Positions 51,779 through 63,817 of a stretch of DNA of 64,000 nucleotides are shown one piece after another; position 1 is the first letter of the stretch; each line of letters starts with the position of its first letter. The notes under the pieces are model-generated. The model did no database searches and had not been told where the DNA came from. It saw only the letters and a list, made by a program, of their open reading frames with translations. The DNA is from Rosellinia necatrix. Taxonomy: Eukaryota > Ascomycota > Sordariomycetes > Xylariales > Xylariaceae. The stretch covers positions 1 to 64,000 of the forward strand of contig JAGYVD010000001.1 of assembly GCA_021209875.1 (NCBI GenBank), in the 5' to 3' direction. The position numbers were made by a program, and so were the translations under genes.

Positions 51779-52989
51779 TTTATTTAAATAACTTAAAGTT
51801 TTATATATATTATTAATATAAAATAATATTTTAATTTATTTAATTTTAAAAGTGGCAATATAACGTAAAATTAGTTCTGTTTTTAATTATATTATTAATA
51901 TAATATATACCGGGTATTTAAATAATCGGTTTTAAGTTTTTTATGTTTTACGTTTTTTTAACATATTTTTTATATATTGCTGCTTTATTAATATATTTCT
52001 GCTTTATTTATATAACTAAAGCTTGTTTAAACAAGTAAAACTAAAGCAGCGTATTTAAGCTTTATTTTTTTATAATTTCGCGGATATTTTAGCTATTAAA
52101 GTTATTATATTTAAAAAAATATTTAATATTATTTAAAATTAAAAAATTTACTGCTGCTGTTTTTACTGCTTTTACTGCTTTTTCTGCCGGCAATAGCTTT
52201 ACTGCTGCTGCTTTTGCAGCAGCACGTTTTTTAGCCGCTAATTGCTAGCTTTAGCTTTAGTTTTATAACTGTTATTTTATAATTAAAAATATAATAATAT
52301 TAAGCAAATATATTATTAAATCTTACGTTAATAAACTATGTTTAAAAAACAAATGTTTATAACAGCTAAAAAAAAAAAATAATAAAAAAAATAAATAGCT
52401 TATAAATATATAAAAAAATTTTTTAATAATTTAAAAAAAGTTATAAAAAAAATAAATAAATAGCTTATAAATAACGCTACAAGTTTTGCAAGTTTATTAT
52501 TTTATTAGATTTAATATAAATAAACGGCTGCAGAAAATAAAAACTTAAGCTAGTTAAAAAAAAAAAGTTATAAAATAAATAAAACAGAGTTTATAAATAG
52601 CGCTGCAAATTTTTAATATGCTAACTTTACTTATAACTACTTTTAATAAGCATATTTTATATATAAAAACTATTTAGTTGCGCTTTTTATTATAAAGCAG
52701 CTTTTATATATAATAAGCTTTAACCACATTTTTTATATTTAAATATATTTTTTTTAAGCATAAATTTAAAAAAAAGCCTTGTTTTAACTATTATAGATTT
52801 TTATATTATTATTAATTTATAAAAACTATTTAAAAATATAAGCTGCTTATTTATTTAATAAATATTATAGTTTTTGCTTAAGCTATAAAATAATAACTAT
52901 TAACAGCAGTTGCTTATAATTATAAACAAAAATTTAAACGTAAATATAGTTTAAAGTTAAAAATAATAAATTAATATAATATTTTCAGC
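51779..52989. other. Decayed DNA with a CTG-rich tract (52,148-52,245)
   Basis: The tract is GC-richer than its surroundings. It reads on the plus strand as Ala/Thr-rich residues with TCTGCCGGCAATAGC and on the minus strand as Gln-rich (CAG). Many CpA survive in it. The rest of the segment shows no gene. Confidence 0.5.
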
Positions 52990-53475
52990 TAATTGTTTTT
53001 TAAGCTGACTATATTTAGCTTACGTTTTTTTTTTTAGCTTTTAATGCTTTTTTCTGCTTTTGCTCTGTTTTTTTTTTTTTTTATTAGTATTAATTTTTTT
53101 AAATTTAGCTGTTGTTTTTTCTAGGCTTTTTAGCTTTTATAACTTTTTTTTAAACGTTAATATTTTTCCGGTTTTTTTTATATTTTTAATAAGTTATTAA
53201 TATAACTTTTTAAAAATTAATTAATATTTTATTTTTAAAATTTTATAAAAAGCTTTCTGCTAGCTTTATTATTTATTTTATAGTTATAAGTAATATATAA
53301 TTATAAAAATTAGCTTGTTTATATTAAATTATATATAAAGCAGCGCTTATAAAAATATTATATAAAAATAAAAAACTTTTATATTAATTAAAATTTATTA
53401 TAGCGATTTAAGCTATAAATAATATATTATTACTAGTTTTTAAAATAAGCTGTTAATAATTAATATAAAATTAAT
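52990..53475 (-). pseudogene. Decayed coding sequence with Lys/Gln-rich tail
   Basis: One minus-strand frame reads from about 53,475 leftward through NNKASRKL, FLKSYINNLLK, KKPEKY, KKKKTEQKQKKALKAKKK and NVS, a basic, probably coiled-coil tail. Interruptions are TAA/TAG only, which is expected anywhere in TGA-depleted DNA and so is weak support. The biased use of Lys, Gln and Glu in one frame is the main argument. A DNA-binding or transposase tail would fit, but no domain is seen. Confidence 0.32.
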
Positions 53476-53978
53476 ATTTACTGCTTTTAAAAAATATTTT
53501 ATATATAATTAATTATAAAAATATTAAATTAACTTATAAGTTATAATTATGTTTAATTTGCTGCTGATCCGCTGGTTAATTTTGCTTTTTATTATAAGCT
53601 GCTGCAAAAACTTCTGCTATATAATGTTTTTATAATGCTTATAAATAATATTTATAACGATTAAAATTATTTATATAATAAATTATAACTGGCTTATTTA
53701 TATTAAACAACTAAAAAGCTGGTTAAACATATTAACACTTTAAAAAAAAAACATAACGAAACTTTTGCAGCAGGCTAAATAAAAATTAATATTTGCGCTA
53801 GCAATATATATACTGCAAATAAGTATTTTTACGTTAGAATTTTTATTATTAAACTAATTAATAATAGTTATATGTTTTTTATTTAATTAATACAACGTAA
53901 TAATAGCTAGTTTAACGTTTAACAGCTTAAATAATAAATATATTTTTTTAATATTAATATTAACATAGCATTTACACA
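53476..53978. other. Decayed DNA, no gene
   Basis: Contains a preserved patch TTGCTGCTGATCCGCTGG at about 53,558. Function unknown. Confidence 0.4.
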
Positions 53979-54175
53979 GGCAGAAAACAAATATTTAAAC
54001 ATATTTAAATATTTGGTTTTTAAAACTAGTTAATAAATTAAAAATATATAAAATAAAATATAAATATTTAAACATGTTTAAATATTTGTTTTTAAAGCTA
54101 GTTTATAAATTAAAAATATATAAAATAAAATATAAATATTTAAATATATTTAAATATTTATATTTTAAATATACT
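53979..54175. repeat. Palindrome array P5, 3 units
   Basis: Palindromes near 53,988, 54,062 and 54,136 separated by AACTAGTTAATAAATTAAAAA-like spacers and TAAAATATAAAT. Same orientation as P1. Confidence 0.88.
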
Positions 54176-54429
54176 AACTATTTTATATTTTTGCTCGGTA
54201 TATAAAAATATTTATTATTATAACTATAATAATTTAACTATAATAACAATATAATTAAACAAGCTATTAAAACTTTTTAAAGCCTGTATATATTTTATAA
54301 CTTATATTATAAAATAAGCTAAAAAAGCGCTGCAGGCTATAAAATATTTATATTAGCTTATACGATCTTTTAATATAATTATATATTTATTTTTTTAGTT
54401 ATTTTAAATATATAGTTAATACTACCGTT
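54176..54429. other. Decayed DNA, no gene
   Basis: Short gap between array P5 and the next coding remnant. One patch, AAAGCGCTGCAGGCTATAAA near 54,325, is preserved. Confidence 0.4.
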
Positions 54430-54780
54430 TTTTATTTTAGTAATAAAATCCTAGACTTTTTAAACATTTATTATTATACGCCTAGCCTAGTTAGCTTTTT
54501 TTACGTTTTTATTAAAATTAGAGTTAAAATTAAAATTAAAATTAAAGTCAGATCTAAAGTGCTTAATCTTACGTAAGTTATATTTAAAATTAAATTTTAA
54601 ACTTAAATAAAACTTGTTTTTATTAGATCTAGCCTTATTTTTAATAAAGTTTTTTTTTTAACGCTGTTAGCGTTTAATTATTACGTTAAACTTTTTTTTA
54701 AAACGGAGCGTTTTTTTATTATTTTAATTAAAAGCAAAAATATCTAGCTTTTATTATATGCTAAAATTAATAAATATTAT
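54430..54780 (-). pseudogene. Decayed coding sequence with acidic/aromatic repeat
   Basis: A minus-strand frame is open for 56 codons (54,657-54,490) and extends on both sides with only TAA/TAG stops. It reads DIFAFN, RFKKKFNVIIKR, KNKARSNKNKFYLSL, YNLRKIKHFRSD, then alternating FN (or SN) dipeptides, KKANQARRIII and KIKNGSINYI. If Asn codons AAT/AAC were GAT/GAC before RIP, the FN run was an acidic FD or SD run. A run of this length without stops is unusual here. No family is recognised. Confidence 0.42.
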
Positions 54781-55779
54781 TTTATTATTATTTAGTTTTT
54801 TAAGTTTTTTATATATAGCTTTATTTAATATAACCAGGTATAAATTAGTTTTTTTTATTTAGCAGTATAATATAAAGCTTAAGCTTATATTTATAATTTT
54901 AAAAACTATAAATATTAACATTATTACTGCTAAGCTTAATTTAAACTATAATAAATTTAATATTTAAAAAGTTATTATTTAGTATAACTAAATTGCTGTT
55001 TAAGTTATAAATAGCTATGCTTATATTATGCTAGAAAAAAACTTGCTTATATATAACGCTAATTATAATATAGCACAGATTAAAGCTTTATTTATATTAT
55101 TAAGCCGCAAGTTAAAAAAAAACAGGTAATAATATTTATTATTAATACAAGTTTTTATAAGCAGCAGCAAACAATTTATTTATTAGCGTGGCTTTATTTT
55201 TATTATATTTAATTATTAGCTTTATTTCTGCTGTTGTTAAATACGTTTAACCGTTTATATTTATAAATAAAAAACCGCTAATAAAAATATTAAATTTAAA
55301 AATTAGCTTATATAAGTTTAAATAGTTATATATTAAAAACAGCTTTAAAAGGGCAAATAGCTAGCTAAAACTAAGCCGTAAATATTTAAGCATATTTTTT
55401 AAATAGTTTATAAAAAAAGTTGCAAAGCATAATATAAAATAGTTGCGTTTAATTAACTTTATTATTTAATAAGTTATATTTTTTAAGTTTTTGCTAATAT
55501 AAGCTTTATTTATAACTAGAATATTAAAATAATACTAGTTTAATATAATTATAAACGTGATTTTATTATTATATTAAGCGTTATTTTTTAAAAGCTTTTA
55601 TATAAGTCCGTTATTTTTATTTAATATGTTAAGTTTTTTTTTATTTTTTTTATTAAAATTTTAAATATATTTACGCGTTTTTTTATAATAGCAAGTAGCA
55701 AATGTTTATATAAATATAATAATTATAATCTTTTTTATTTATTATTAAAGTTAGCATAAATAGTTAGGTTGTATAAATA
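54781..55779. other. Decayed DNA, no gene
   Basis: About 1 kb; T-rich in part. Fragments such as AAAAGGGCAAATAGC (55,340) are preserved. No array or frame is assigned. Confidence 0.4.
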
Positions 55780-56045
55780 AAAAACAAATATTTAAATATA
55801 TTTAAATATTTATTTTTTAAAAATAGTTTATAATTTAAAATATATATAAAATAAAATATAAATACTTAAACATGTTTAAATATTTATTTTTAAAGCTGGT
55901 TTATAACTTAAAATATATATAAAAATAAAATATAAATATTTAAACATGTTTAAGTATTTATTTTTAAAGCTGGTTTATAACTTAAAATATATATAAAATA
56001 GAATATAAATATTTAAACGTGTTTAAATATTTATTTTTTAAAATA
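55780..56045. repeat. Palindrome array P6, 4 units
   Basis: Palindromes near 55,790, 55,865, 55,938 and 56,013. Perfect or near-perfect arms, with AAAGCTGGTTTATAACTTAA between units. Same orientation as P1. Confidence 0.9.
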
Positions 56046-56932
56046 AGTTTATAAAAGCATTTACTATTAAGTTATTAAAACGCTTTTAAAGCTATATTAT
56101 AAATTTTTTAAAATTAAATGCGTTAAAAACAGTTAATTTTTTAATACGGTCGCGGATTAATTTACTTTTTTTAAATATTAAATAAACGTTAAAAACATTT
56201 AAAAAAAAGCGTTAAATCGCGTTATATATTTAAATAATAACTAATAAAAAAGTAATAATTAAATTTAAGCGGTAAACCTTTTATATTACTAAAACATTTA
56301 TTAAAAACTTTTTATAAAACAAAAATATAGTGCCAGTATAAGTAATAGTTTTACTAGTGCTATATTTATTAATAAAAAAAAAAAAAAAAAAGCTATAGTT
56401 TTATACAGCAGTTCTATTATATTTATATATAAGCGTTAAAAATTAACAGAAAGCTTAAATATCTGCTTTTAAAAATATTACTATTTATTAACAAACTAAT
56501 AAATATAATATTAGGCCTGCCTGTTAAATATAATTAAAAAGTTTTTTTAATTTATATTTAAATAATCGGCGGCGTTTTTTATGCTAATAATATCGGTGGT
56601 TAAACTGCCTGCTATAATATATATAATTTTAATATATTTATTTTTGCGCTTTTTAACTTTTATATGTTTTAATTACACAAGCTTTTTATTATTTATATTA
56701 TTATATTTTTAATAATATATTATATAATATTTTATTTTTATATTATTACCGCCGTTATTAAATAATAATTAGTTTTTAGCTTTTATAATAACAGATGTTT
56801 AATTAAGGCTTAAAATATTTAATTTAAATAAAAAAATAGTTTGCCGACTTTAACAGATTTAATTAAACTATAAATATAATTAAACATATATTTTATATTT
56901 TTAAAATTAAAAGCTTTTATTTAAAATAATCT
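56046..56932. other. Decayed DNA, no gene
   Basis: Keeps CpG-containing crumbs (AATCGGCGGCGTTTTTTATG near 56,565; TTTACCGCCGTTATT-like near 56,745). No frame is assigned. Confidence 0.4.
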
Positions 56933-57720
56933 ATGCTTTTTAAAATTAATATAAAAATAAGCTTTTTTAAAAACTTAGATCTTATTTTTAAAAATATTAC
57001 GTTTATTTACGCTGTTACTAGATTTTATTTAAGCAGTAAGCTTAAAAATTTAAAAGCTGATTTATTTAGCTGTAGCAATTTAAACAGTATTTTTTTTATC
57101 GATTATATTTTTTACTGTTTTAAACATTATTTTTGCAGCTATTATTTTAGCTAAAGCTATATAACCAAGCTTTTTTACTTCTGCATATATTTTAAAGCTA
57201 ATAACTTATATTAAGCTTTATAAATAAAATAACCGAGGTTATAAATAGCTAGAAGTTTTAAAGCTAGAACGTTTTTAATATTAAAAGCTAATAAAAATAA
57301 AAGCATAAACTTAATTTTTATAGCATTTATTTATAAAGTTTACTTATAATATTTTTTTTATTTATTTAGCTCTGCTTTTTATATAAAAATATTTAAAATA
57401 TTTATTAATAATTAACTATGCTTTTATTAATATAATAATACTAAATATTTTTAACATATTTTAGTTTTTTAAATCTTAGCTTTTAGCAGCTTTAAATACT
57501 ACTAGTATCTGTTTAAACAAAAAACGTTTAAAAACATTTAATTTTTTGCTAGTTTATTAGTTAGTATAAAATATATTAATTAACTTTAATAACTACAAAA
57601 TTATAAAAGCTTTTTTATAAAAAGTCTGGTTTTAATATGCTTAAAAATCTATTAATAAAACAAAACTAAATATAAATATATATTAATAACTTTATATAAT
57701 AAAAAATAGCGTAAAACGTT
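56933..57720 (+). pseudogene. Possible decayed coding sequence, Ser/Lys-rich
   Basis: The plus frame is open from 56,933 to 57,154 (73 codons: FIYAVTRFYLSSKLKNLKAD, LFSCSNLNS). Beyond the TAA it can be followed with TAA/TAG interruptions towards array P7. Cysteines and serines with non-AT codons (TGTAGC, TGCAGC) argue mildly for real coding origin. No signal peptide, domain or known family is visible. Confidence 0.3.
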
Positions 57721-57724
57721 AGTT

Positions 57725-57912
57725 TAAAAAACAAATATTTAAACGTATTTAAATATTTATATTTTATTTTATATAACTTTTAGATTATAAACTGGTTTTA
57801 AAAAGCAAATATTTAAACATATTTAAATATTTATATTTTATTTTTATATAATTCCTTAGATTATAAACTAGCTTTAAAAAACAAATATTTAAACATGTTT
57901 AAATATTTGCTT
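57725..57912. repeat. Palindrome array P7, 3 units, inverted orientation
   Basis: Palindromes near 57,737, 57,812 and 57,885, with ATTATAAACTGGTTTTAAAA before each, i.e. inverted relative to P1. A half-unit (AAAAAGCAAATATTTAAA) stands alone at about 58,425. Confidence 0.87.
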
Positions 57913-58808
57913 TTTAAGCCTTGCTTACAGCGGGCTAATATATAAAAATCTAATAACGTATTATATAACTTATTATATATATTTATAAAATAATGCAGAT
58001 TTTTAGCTAACTAAAATTAAAATATTTATATTAGCCAGCTTTATATACGTTTAAAATAATTAATTTTATATAGCTTTATATTATATAATATATATATTTT
58101 ATATTTAATTTTATTTTTATAAATATTATTAGCTTTTATATTAACAGTATTATTATAATTATAAAAAAAAAAAACGTTTTAATTATCGTGTTTAAAATAC
58201 TATTTTAGCCACGGGTTGTTAAATAAACCTGCTAAAACAACTTATATGTTCTGTCTGTTTAAAGCAGCCCTGTTTTTATTATATTAAATATTTTTATTTG
58301 CTTTAAAACGGACAGTTTTAAAGTTTCTGCTTATAATAAGCCCTGCATAAATAAATATAAATAGTCGGTAATTTATATAAACATGTTAATTTTATAAAAA
58401 TAAAATATAATAACTAGCGATAAAAAGCAAATATTTAAAAATAATGTTTAAAAAAAAAGTTATAATAAAAATAAAAAAAAAAGCTTAAGCTAAAACTAAA
58501 AAAAAAATATATATATTATAGCACAGCTAAATATTTATTTTTATTAAAAAATGCTTTTAAAACTATTAAATATTTAAGTAGTTATTTTTATATTAAGCTT
58601 TATTTAAAATATTTAAATATAAAACAAATATAACTAGTTTAATATATATTAAAAGCGCTACTTAAATAAATAATTTATATTAATATTTTAAACGTTTTTA
58701 TTATTTTAGTTTATATTAATACTATTTTTAATAATATTATTTTTAATATTATTAGTTTTACTTAAATTTATTATATAGTTATTTTTTATTTTTAGTTTAT
58801 TATTTTAT
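57913..58808. other. Decayed DNA, no gene
   Basis: Includes the isolated half-palindrome near 58,425 and a moderately preserved patch at 58,200-58,345 (GCCACGGGTTGTTAAATAAA). No gene is assigned. Confidence 0.4.
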
Positions 58809-58997
58809 ATGTTTTTTTATAAAATAAGCTTTAAAGCTAATTTAAGCTGTTTTTTTATAAACTGTTTAATAATAAAAAAAGCTTTAAAATTTTTAGCTGC
58901 TGCAGCTAGCTGGTTTGCCGTAGTATTAAATAAATTAATTTATGCTAGAATATTAATAGCTAAAAACAGAAGATCTGCTGCTTTAAAATATATATAA
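58809..58997 (+). pseudogene. Short Ala-rich open frame, possible remnant
   Basis: 62 codons from ATG to TAA, with KALKFLAAAASWFAVVLNKL and AKNRRSAALKYI. Tryptophan (TGG), valine (GTA) and several GCx codons are unusual in this AT background. There is no neighbour to support it and no family resemblance. It may be the end of a longer decayed frame, since upstream in-frame codons are readable to about 58,760. Confidence 0.3.
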
Positions 58998-61900
58998 AAG
59001 CAGGGGCGTAAAATATAAATATAAAAAAACTAAGCTTTATATAAAACTAGCTAAAAGCTGTTTTAAATATATATATATTTTATTATTCCGGGAAGTTATT
59101 ATAAAATATTAAATAAAGTTTATAAAGCTTAAGTAAATATAAAGCAGCTAGTCGATAATTTATATATTATAGCTAGTATAAATAATTACGTACGTTTTAA
59201 ATATATACTGTTTAAACTAAGCTTTATTAAATTTAAAGCAAATAAAAACAGTAAATAAAAAAGCTTTTTTTAAAAGCTTAGCTATAAAAGTTTTATTTTT
59301 AAAATAATTTTAATATAAAAAACAAATCGAAAAGCTTAAATAATAATAAGTAAAATTAAAAAAATTAAATCGGGGATTATTATATTTTAATATTTATATA
59401 TAAAAAAACTTAGTATGTTTAAAGTTTAGCGTTATAAAAATATAAAAATTAGCATAAGCTTTATAATATTTTGTTTAATTATTTATTAAAATATAAAATA
59501 TATTGTTATTATTAATAACAGCTTATTAAACAGCTTATATTTTTATATATTAACAGATAAAAGTTTTGTTTAACTATAAAAAGCTGCCGCTTATGCTGTT
59601 TAATATAGTTTATATATATAATAACTAAAAGCAGTAAATATTTATATAAATGTTGCTTTTAAATAAAATATGTTTTAGTTTTTATTGCTAGGCTTAAATT
59701 AATAGTAGTAAAATATAATGCTAGAATAGCTTATCGCCTGTTTTTAAAATTAATTATATTTTATTTTTATTTAGTTTTTAAAATATTTTAATATATAATA
59801 TAACTATATTAAAAAAATAAAACTTAAAACTAGTTATAAATAATATTAAATTAACTTTAATATAACATGTTATTAATAGCAGCATATATAAAGCTGATTT
59901 TTTAAAAATAATTTATAAGCTTTATAAAATTATAATTATATATATAAACAATAATTTAAAATATAAGCTTAAAAGTTTTGCTGCGTAGCTTTTAAATATT
60001 AGCATAAAATTTTAATAATTATATATAATCAACTATTTATTTAAGATTTTTTTATAATATTAATTTATAAAGCGCGTTAATTTTTATAACGCTTTAAGTT
60101 GCGTTTTTATAAAGCTGTTTATAGCTTTTACAGCTTTTACGCGATATAAAAAACAGCAAAAAAATATGTTTAAATATAACGTTAATAAGCTAAAACATAT
60201 GCTAAAAAAATATATTATTTAGCAGCTATATTATTTTATATTTTTTTATTATTTATTAAAAATTAAAGCTGCAGCACAGCTTTTTATAGCTGCTATATAA
60301 AACTTAATTAAATTTTAATTTTTATAGCTACAGCTGCTTAAAAAACATACTGCTAATATATATAAAATAAAAAAAGTAGATAAAAAATTAGTTTATATAT
60401 ATATATTTTAAGCGCTAGTTTATATAAAATTGTTTTTAAAGCGCGTTAAAATTAAATAAAACAAAAATTAAAAGCTTTTTAATAAGTTTTATAAATCGGG
60501 TAGCATATATTAGCATTAGCATATTAAAATGTTTTATTAATATAAAAAAAAAATTATATATAATATAATTATTTAATATAAATAGTTAAGTAGTTTATAT
60601 ATGCTAAAAAAAAAAATTAATAAATATAATATAAAATTATAAAATATAGCATTTATAGCAGATATTATAGTTAAACGGCGTAATAACTAACAATATACTA
60701 GCTAATATATTATAAACCTGCTTTTTAGTTTGAAAAAGTTTATAATATATATATTATATTAATTAGCTTTTTATATATAAATAAGCAAACATTATTTTAA
60801 TAAAACGTATATATAAAGTTAAAGCTAAAAACTATTAGTTTAAAAAACTAAGCGTTAAAAAAAAACAAATAGTTATTTAATATATAAAAATACTGTTTAT
60901 ATATATTATAAGCTTTAATTTAATATAATACAAGCTTTTTAAGCTATAAACCTACATGCTTGTTAACTAGGTTTAATATACCGATATTATAAAATAAATT
61001 AGCTAAATAATATTTTGGCGTAAACTTTTAAAACATATAGTTTATATTTTAAATTATATTAATAAAACATTTTAACTTATAAAATAATATAAAAATAAAA
61101 AAATAATATAAGCTAAATTATTAAGTTTAATAATATATAGCATGTTTTAAAAATTAAAGTTAATTTAAATAATATTTAAATAAAACTGTTTTAAGTTTAA
61201 ATTAAATAAATATTTATAATAAAATTTAAAAGCGTTTTTTAAAAAATTGCTCGTGGTTATATTTTTAATATTATATTTTTATAAAATAATAATTAAATTA
61301 ATAAAATAATAAAACTTATACTTATTATATAGCTTTTAAAATATTTTTAAAATGTTTTAATATATTTATATAAAATAATATATCGTAAATATAAAAACTA
61401 ACCTGCTGTTTTAACGCAAAATTTTGTTTATTACAAGCTTGTTTTAGCTTTAATTTAAGCAAACGTTATAAAATATTAGTTAACTATTATAAATAAATAT
61501 AAAAACCGTACTATTAACAGAACGCAGCAGTTTATAAAAAATTTTTATATATTAAGCAGTAAATATATAGTCTGCTATTTTATAACTAGTAGTATATAAA
61601 AAAAAATTAAATATATTATATTAAGCCAGCTTAAATTAAAAACTTTTAATAATATATTCTAAGTTTTATACAGCGTAATTAATTAAAACATATAATATAT
61701 ATTTTATAATATAAATATATAAAAAAAAAAATATAATAAATATAATATATAATAATAAAAAGCTTTTAAAAATTTTAATTATATAATATAGCTGTTAATA
61801 TTATAGCTTTATATAACTATAATAAATTAAAGCAAAAATATAAAATATTTTTAGTTAATTAAAAAAGCTTTAGTTTTTATTTTAAAATAATATATATTAA

Positions 61901-62099
61901 TAATTAATAACTAGATTTTAAAGTTTTAGCTATAACTTTAATATATTTTAAATATTATTATTATATAATAATAAGTTATAAAAAGCCAGGTTATTATTAA
62001 TAATTAAATTTATTATTTAAAACATAAAACAATTAAATTTATAAAAATTATTATTTAGTTTACTATATTAATTAAAATATATAAAGTTTATAAAAATAT
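58998..62099. other. Decayed DNA without assignable gene
   Basis: A 3.1-kb A-rich stretch. One plus frame can be read throughout with only TAA and TAG stops and gives protein-like pieces (YKKQIEKLK near 59,310; FTRYKKQQKNMFKYN near 60,138; TQNFVYYKLVLAL near 61,416). Its stop density is, however, similar to that of the other frames, so I do not call a gene. No array, LTR pair or RNA gene is seen. Confidence 0.4.
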
Positions 62100-62119
62100 A
62101 AATAATTATAATACTGCTG

Positions 62120-62465
62120 TAAAAAACAAATATTTAAATATAGTTAAATATTTATATTTTAAAGCTGGTTTACGACTTAAAAAATATATATAAACAAAAA
62201 ACAAATATTTAAACATGCTTAAATATTTATATTTTAAAGCTAGTTTATAACTTAAAAAGTATATATAAATAAAAAACAAATATTTAAACTTGCTTAAATA
62301 TTTATATTTTAAAGCCGGTTTACAACTTAAAAAATATATATAAGCAGAAAATAAATACTTAAATATACTTAAATATTTATATTTTAAAGCCGGTCTATAA
62401 TTTAAAAAATATATATAAGCAAAAAGCAAATACCTAGATATGCTTAGGTATTTGCTTTTTAAAGC
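62120..62465. repeat. Palindrome array P8, 5 units
   Basis: The last unit (62,421-62,460) is the least RIP-damaged palindrome in the window: perfect 16-bp arms AAAAAGCAAATACCTA and reverse complement around an 8-base centre. It suggests the ancestral arm had ACCTA where others have ATTTA. The minus-strand open frame 62,106-62,429 is a by-product of the period. Confidence 0.92.
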
Positions 62466-62681
62466 TAGTTTATAATCTCGGAAATAAATACATAAAGATT
62501 ATTTTAATATAAATATTATTTAAATAAAAGTTAATTTATTACAATAATATATATTTTAATATATATTAATTAATTAAAGCTGCATTAAATTAATTTTAGC
62601 GTATGCAGGCGTAAAAAATTGCTATTTAAACTATTTATAAAAAGAGGTATTTTTAGCGCTATATAATAAGTTTAAGTAGCG

Positions 62682-63110
62682 CTAATTATTAGTTCTAGTA
62701 TTGTTTTTTTTGTCGGAATTATAGGCGTTATTTTTTTTGTCGGGGTTATAAGCGTTGTTTTTTTTATTAAAGTTATAAGCGTTATTTTTTTTGTTAAAGT
62801 TATAAGCGTTATTTTTTTTATCGGAGTTATAAGCGTTATTTTTTTTATTAAGAAATAAAGCCTGAAGTAATATAAGATCAGCGGAATATTTATTATTAAA
62901 TAAATACAGGCTGCCTGTAGCATCTATAAAATATTTATTGCCTATGCTATTAAAAAAAAAAGCAGCTATAGCCGGTAGCTAAAATACCGCTTGTTTATTT
63001 TTATATATAAAAAATATATAAAGCCTGTTGTTATTACTAGCTATATATATACTAAATATAATATATAGCGTTATAAGTTTATAACTATAAGATTTACAAC
63101 TATTAAATTA
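62682..63110 (-). pseudogene. Decayed coding sequence, paralogue 2, with 9-residue repeats
   Basis: On the minus strand a frame is open for 98 codons (62,978-62,685) between two TAG codons. It reads LPAIAAFFFNSIGNKYFIDA, TGSLYLFNNKYSADLILL, then six 9-residue repeats of the NPDKKNNAY type, ending RTNN-stop. Upstream, with two stops (TAG and TAA) shared with paralogue 1, it continues as YIASNNNRLYIFFIYKNKQ and SCKSYSYKLITLY. Below the last TAG the frame runs on towards the palindrome array, so the true end is unknown. The competing frame 62,672-62,923 over the same repeats has no such match. Function unknown; no family recognised. Confidence 0.45.
62698..62852. repeat. 27-bp tandem repeat, copy 2 (about 6 units)
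   Basis: Units AGCGTTATTTTTTTTGTCGG plus GGTTATA, with G/A and C/T variants. Some units keep GTCGGGG while others read ATTAAAG, a contrast best explained by RIP of some units only. Confidence 0.88.
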
Positions 63111-63630
63111 ATAGCTACTTTATTTATTAATTTAAAAATTAACAAATTATATAATTAAACTAAAAATATTATTTAAAATAAATAATAAAAGCAGTTAAGC
63201 TTAAAATCAGGTCGTATATTTATAGCGTAGCTATATATTTAAATTAAAAAAAATAAAATTAAAATATTTAATTAAAATATATAAAATTTTAAAAGCTTTT
63301 AGTTTATTTAATTAATTAAATAAATAATAATATAAAAAATATAAGCTTAACTTTTAAAATAAAAAGTTTTTATTAAAAATTAACTAGTTTTTATTAACAA
63401 GCTTTTTTTATTTTCTCTAGCTATATTAAATATTATTTAAAAGTATTATTAAACTAATAGCATAAATAAAATATAAAACAAGCTAATTAAACTAGCAGAA
63501 AAAATAAATATAATATTAATATTAATAAAAAATTTGCTAAATAAAAAGTTTATTTATATATAATTAAATATAAAATAAAGCAGTTTATTTATACAAGTTA
63601 GTTTATACGTGCTAAATAAATAACTTATGC

Positions 63631-63815
63631 TAATATTTAAACATGTTTAAATATTTGCTTTTTAAACCCGGTTAATAAAAAAGTTAAAATATATAAACAG
63701 AAAATAAATATTTAAACTTGCTTAAATATTTGCTTTTTAAACCTAGTTAACAAAAAAATCAGTATATATAAACAGAAAACAAATATTTAAAAATGTTTAA
63801 ATATTTGTTTTTTTA
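63631..63815. repeat. Palindrome array P9, 3 units
   Basis: Palindromes near 63,636, 63,707 and 63,780, with TTTAAACCCGGTTAA or TTTAAACCTAGTTAA spacers and TATATAAACAGAAAA. Same orientation as P1. Confidence 0.88.
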
Positions 63816-63817
63816 AC

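Larger units (their letters stand above)
62100..63630. repeat. Direct duplication, copy 2 (pairs with 43,625-45,497)
   Basis: Same order and orientation as the first copy; it has five palindrome units instead of eleven and six 27-bp units instead of about four. It also carries a 37-bp segment near 63,117 and about 110 bp near 63,375-63,495 missing from the other copy. Confidence 0.87.

Noticed and set aside
58998..62099. A single plus frame readable for about 890 codons with only TAA and TAG stops
   Set aside because: TGA contains TpG and is removed by RIP everywhere, so its absence proves nothing. Spot checks show the same stop density in the other two frames. Protein-like pieces alone are not enough to call a gene.
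62672..62923. 83-codon minus-strand frame with KKITLITP repeats
   Set aside because: A shadow of the 27-bp repeat in another frame; the frame reading NPDKKNNAY extends further and matches the paralogue.
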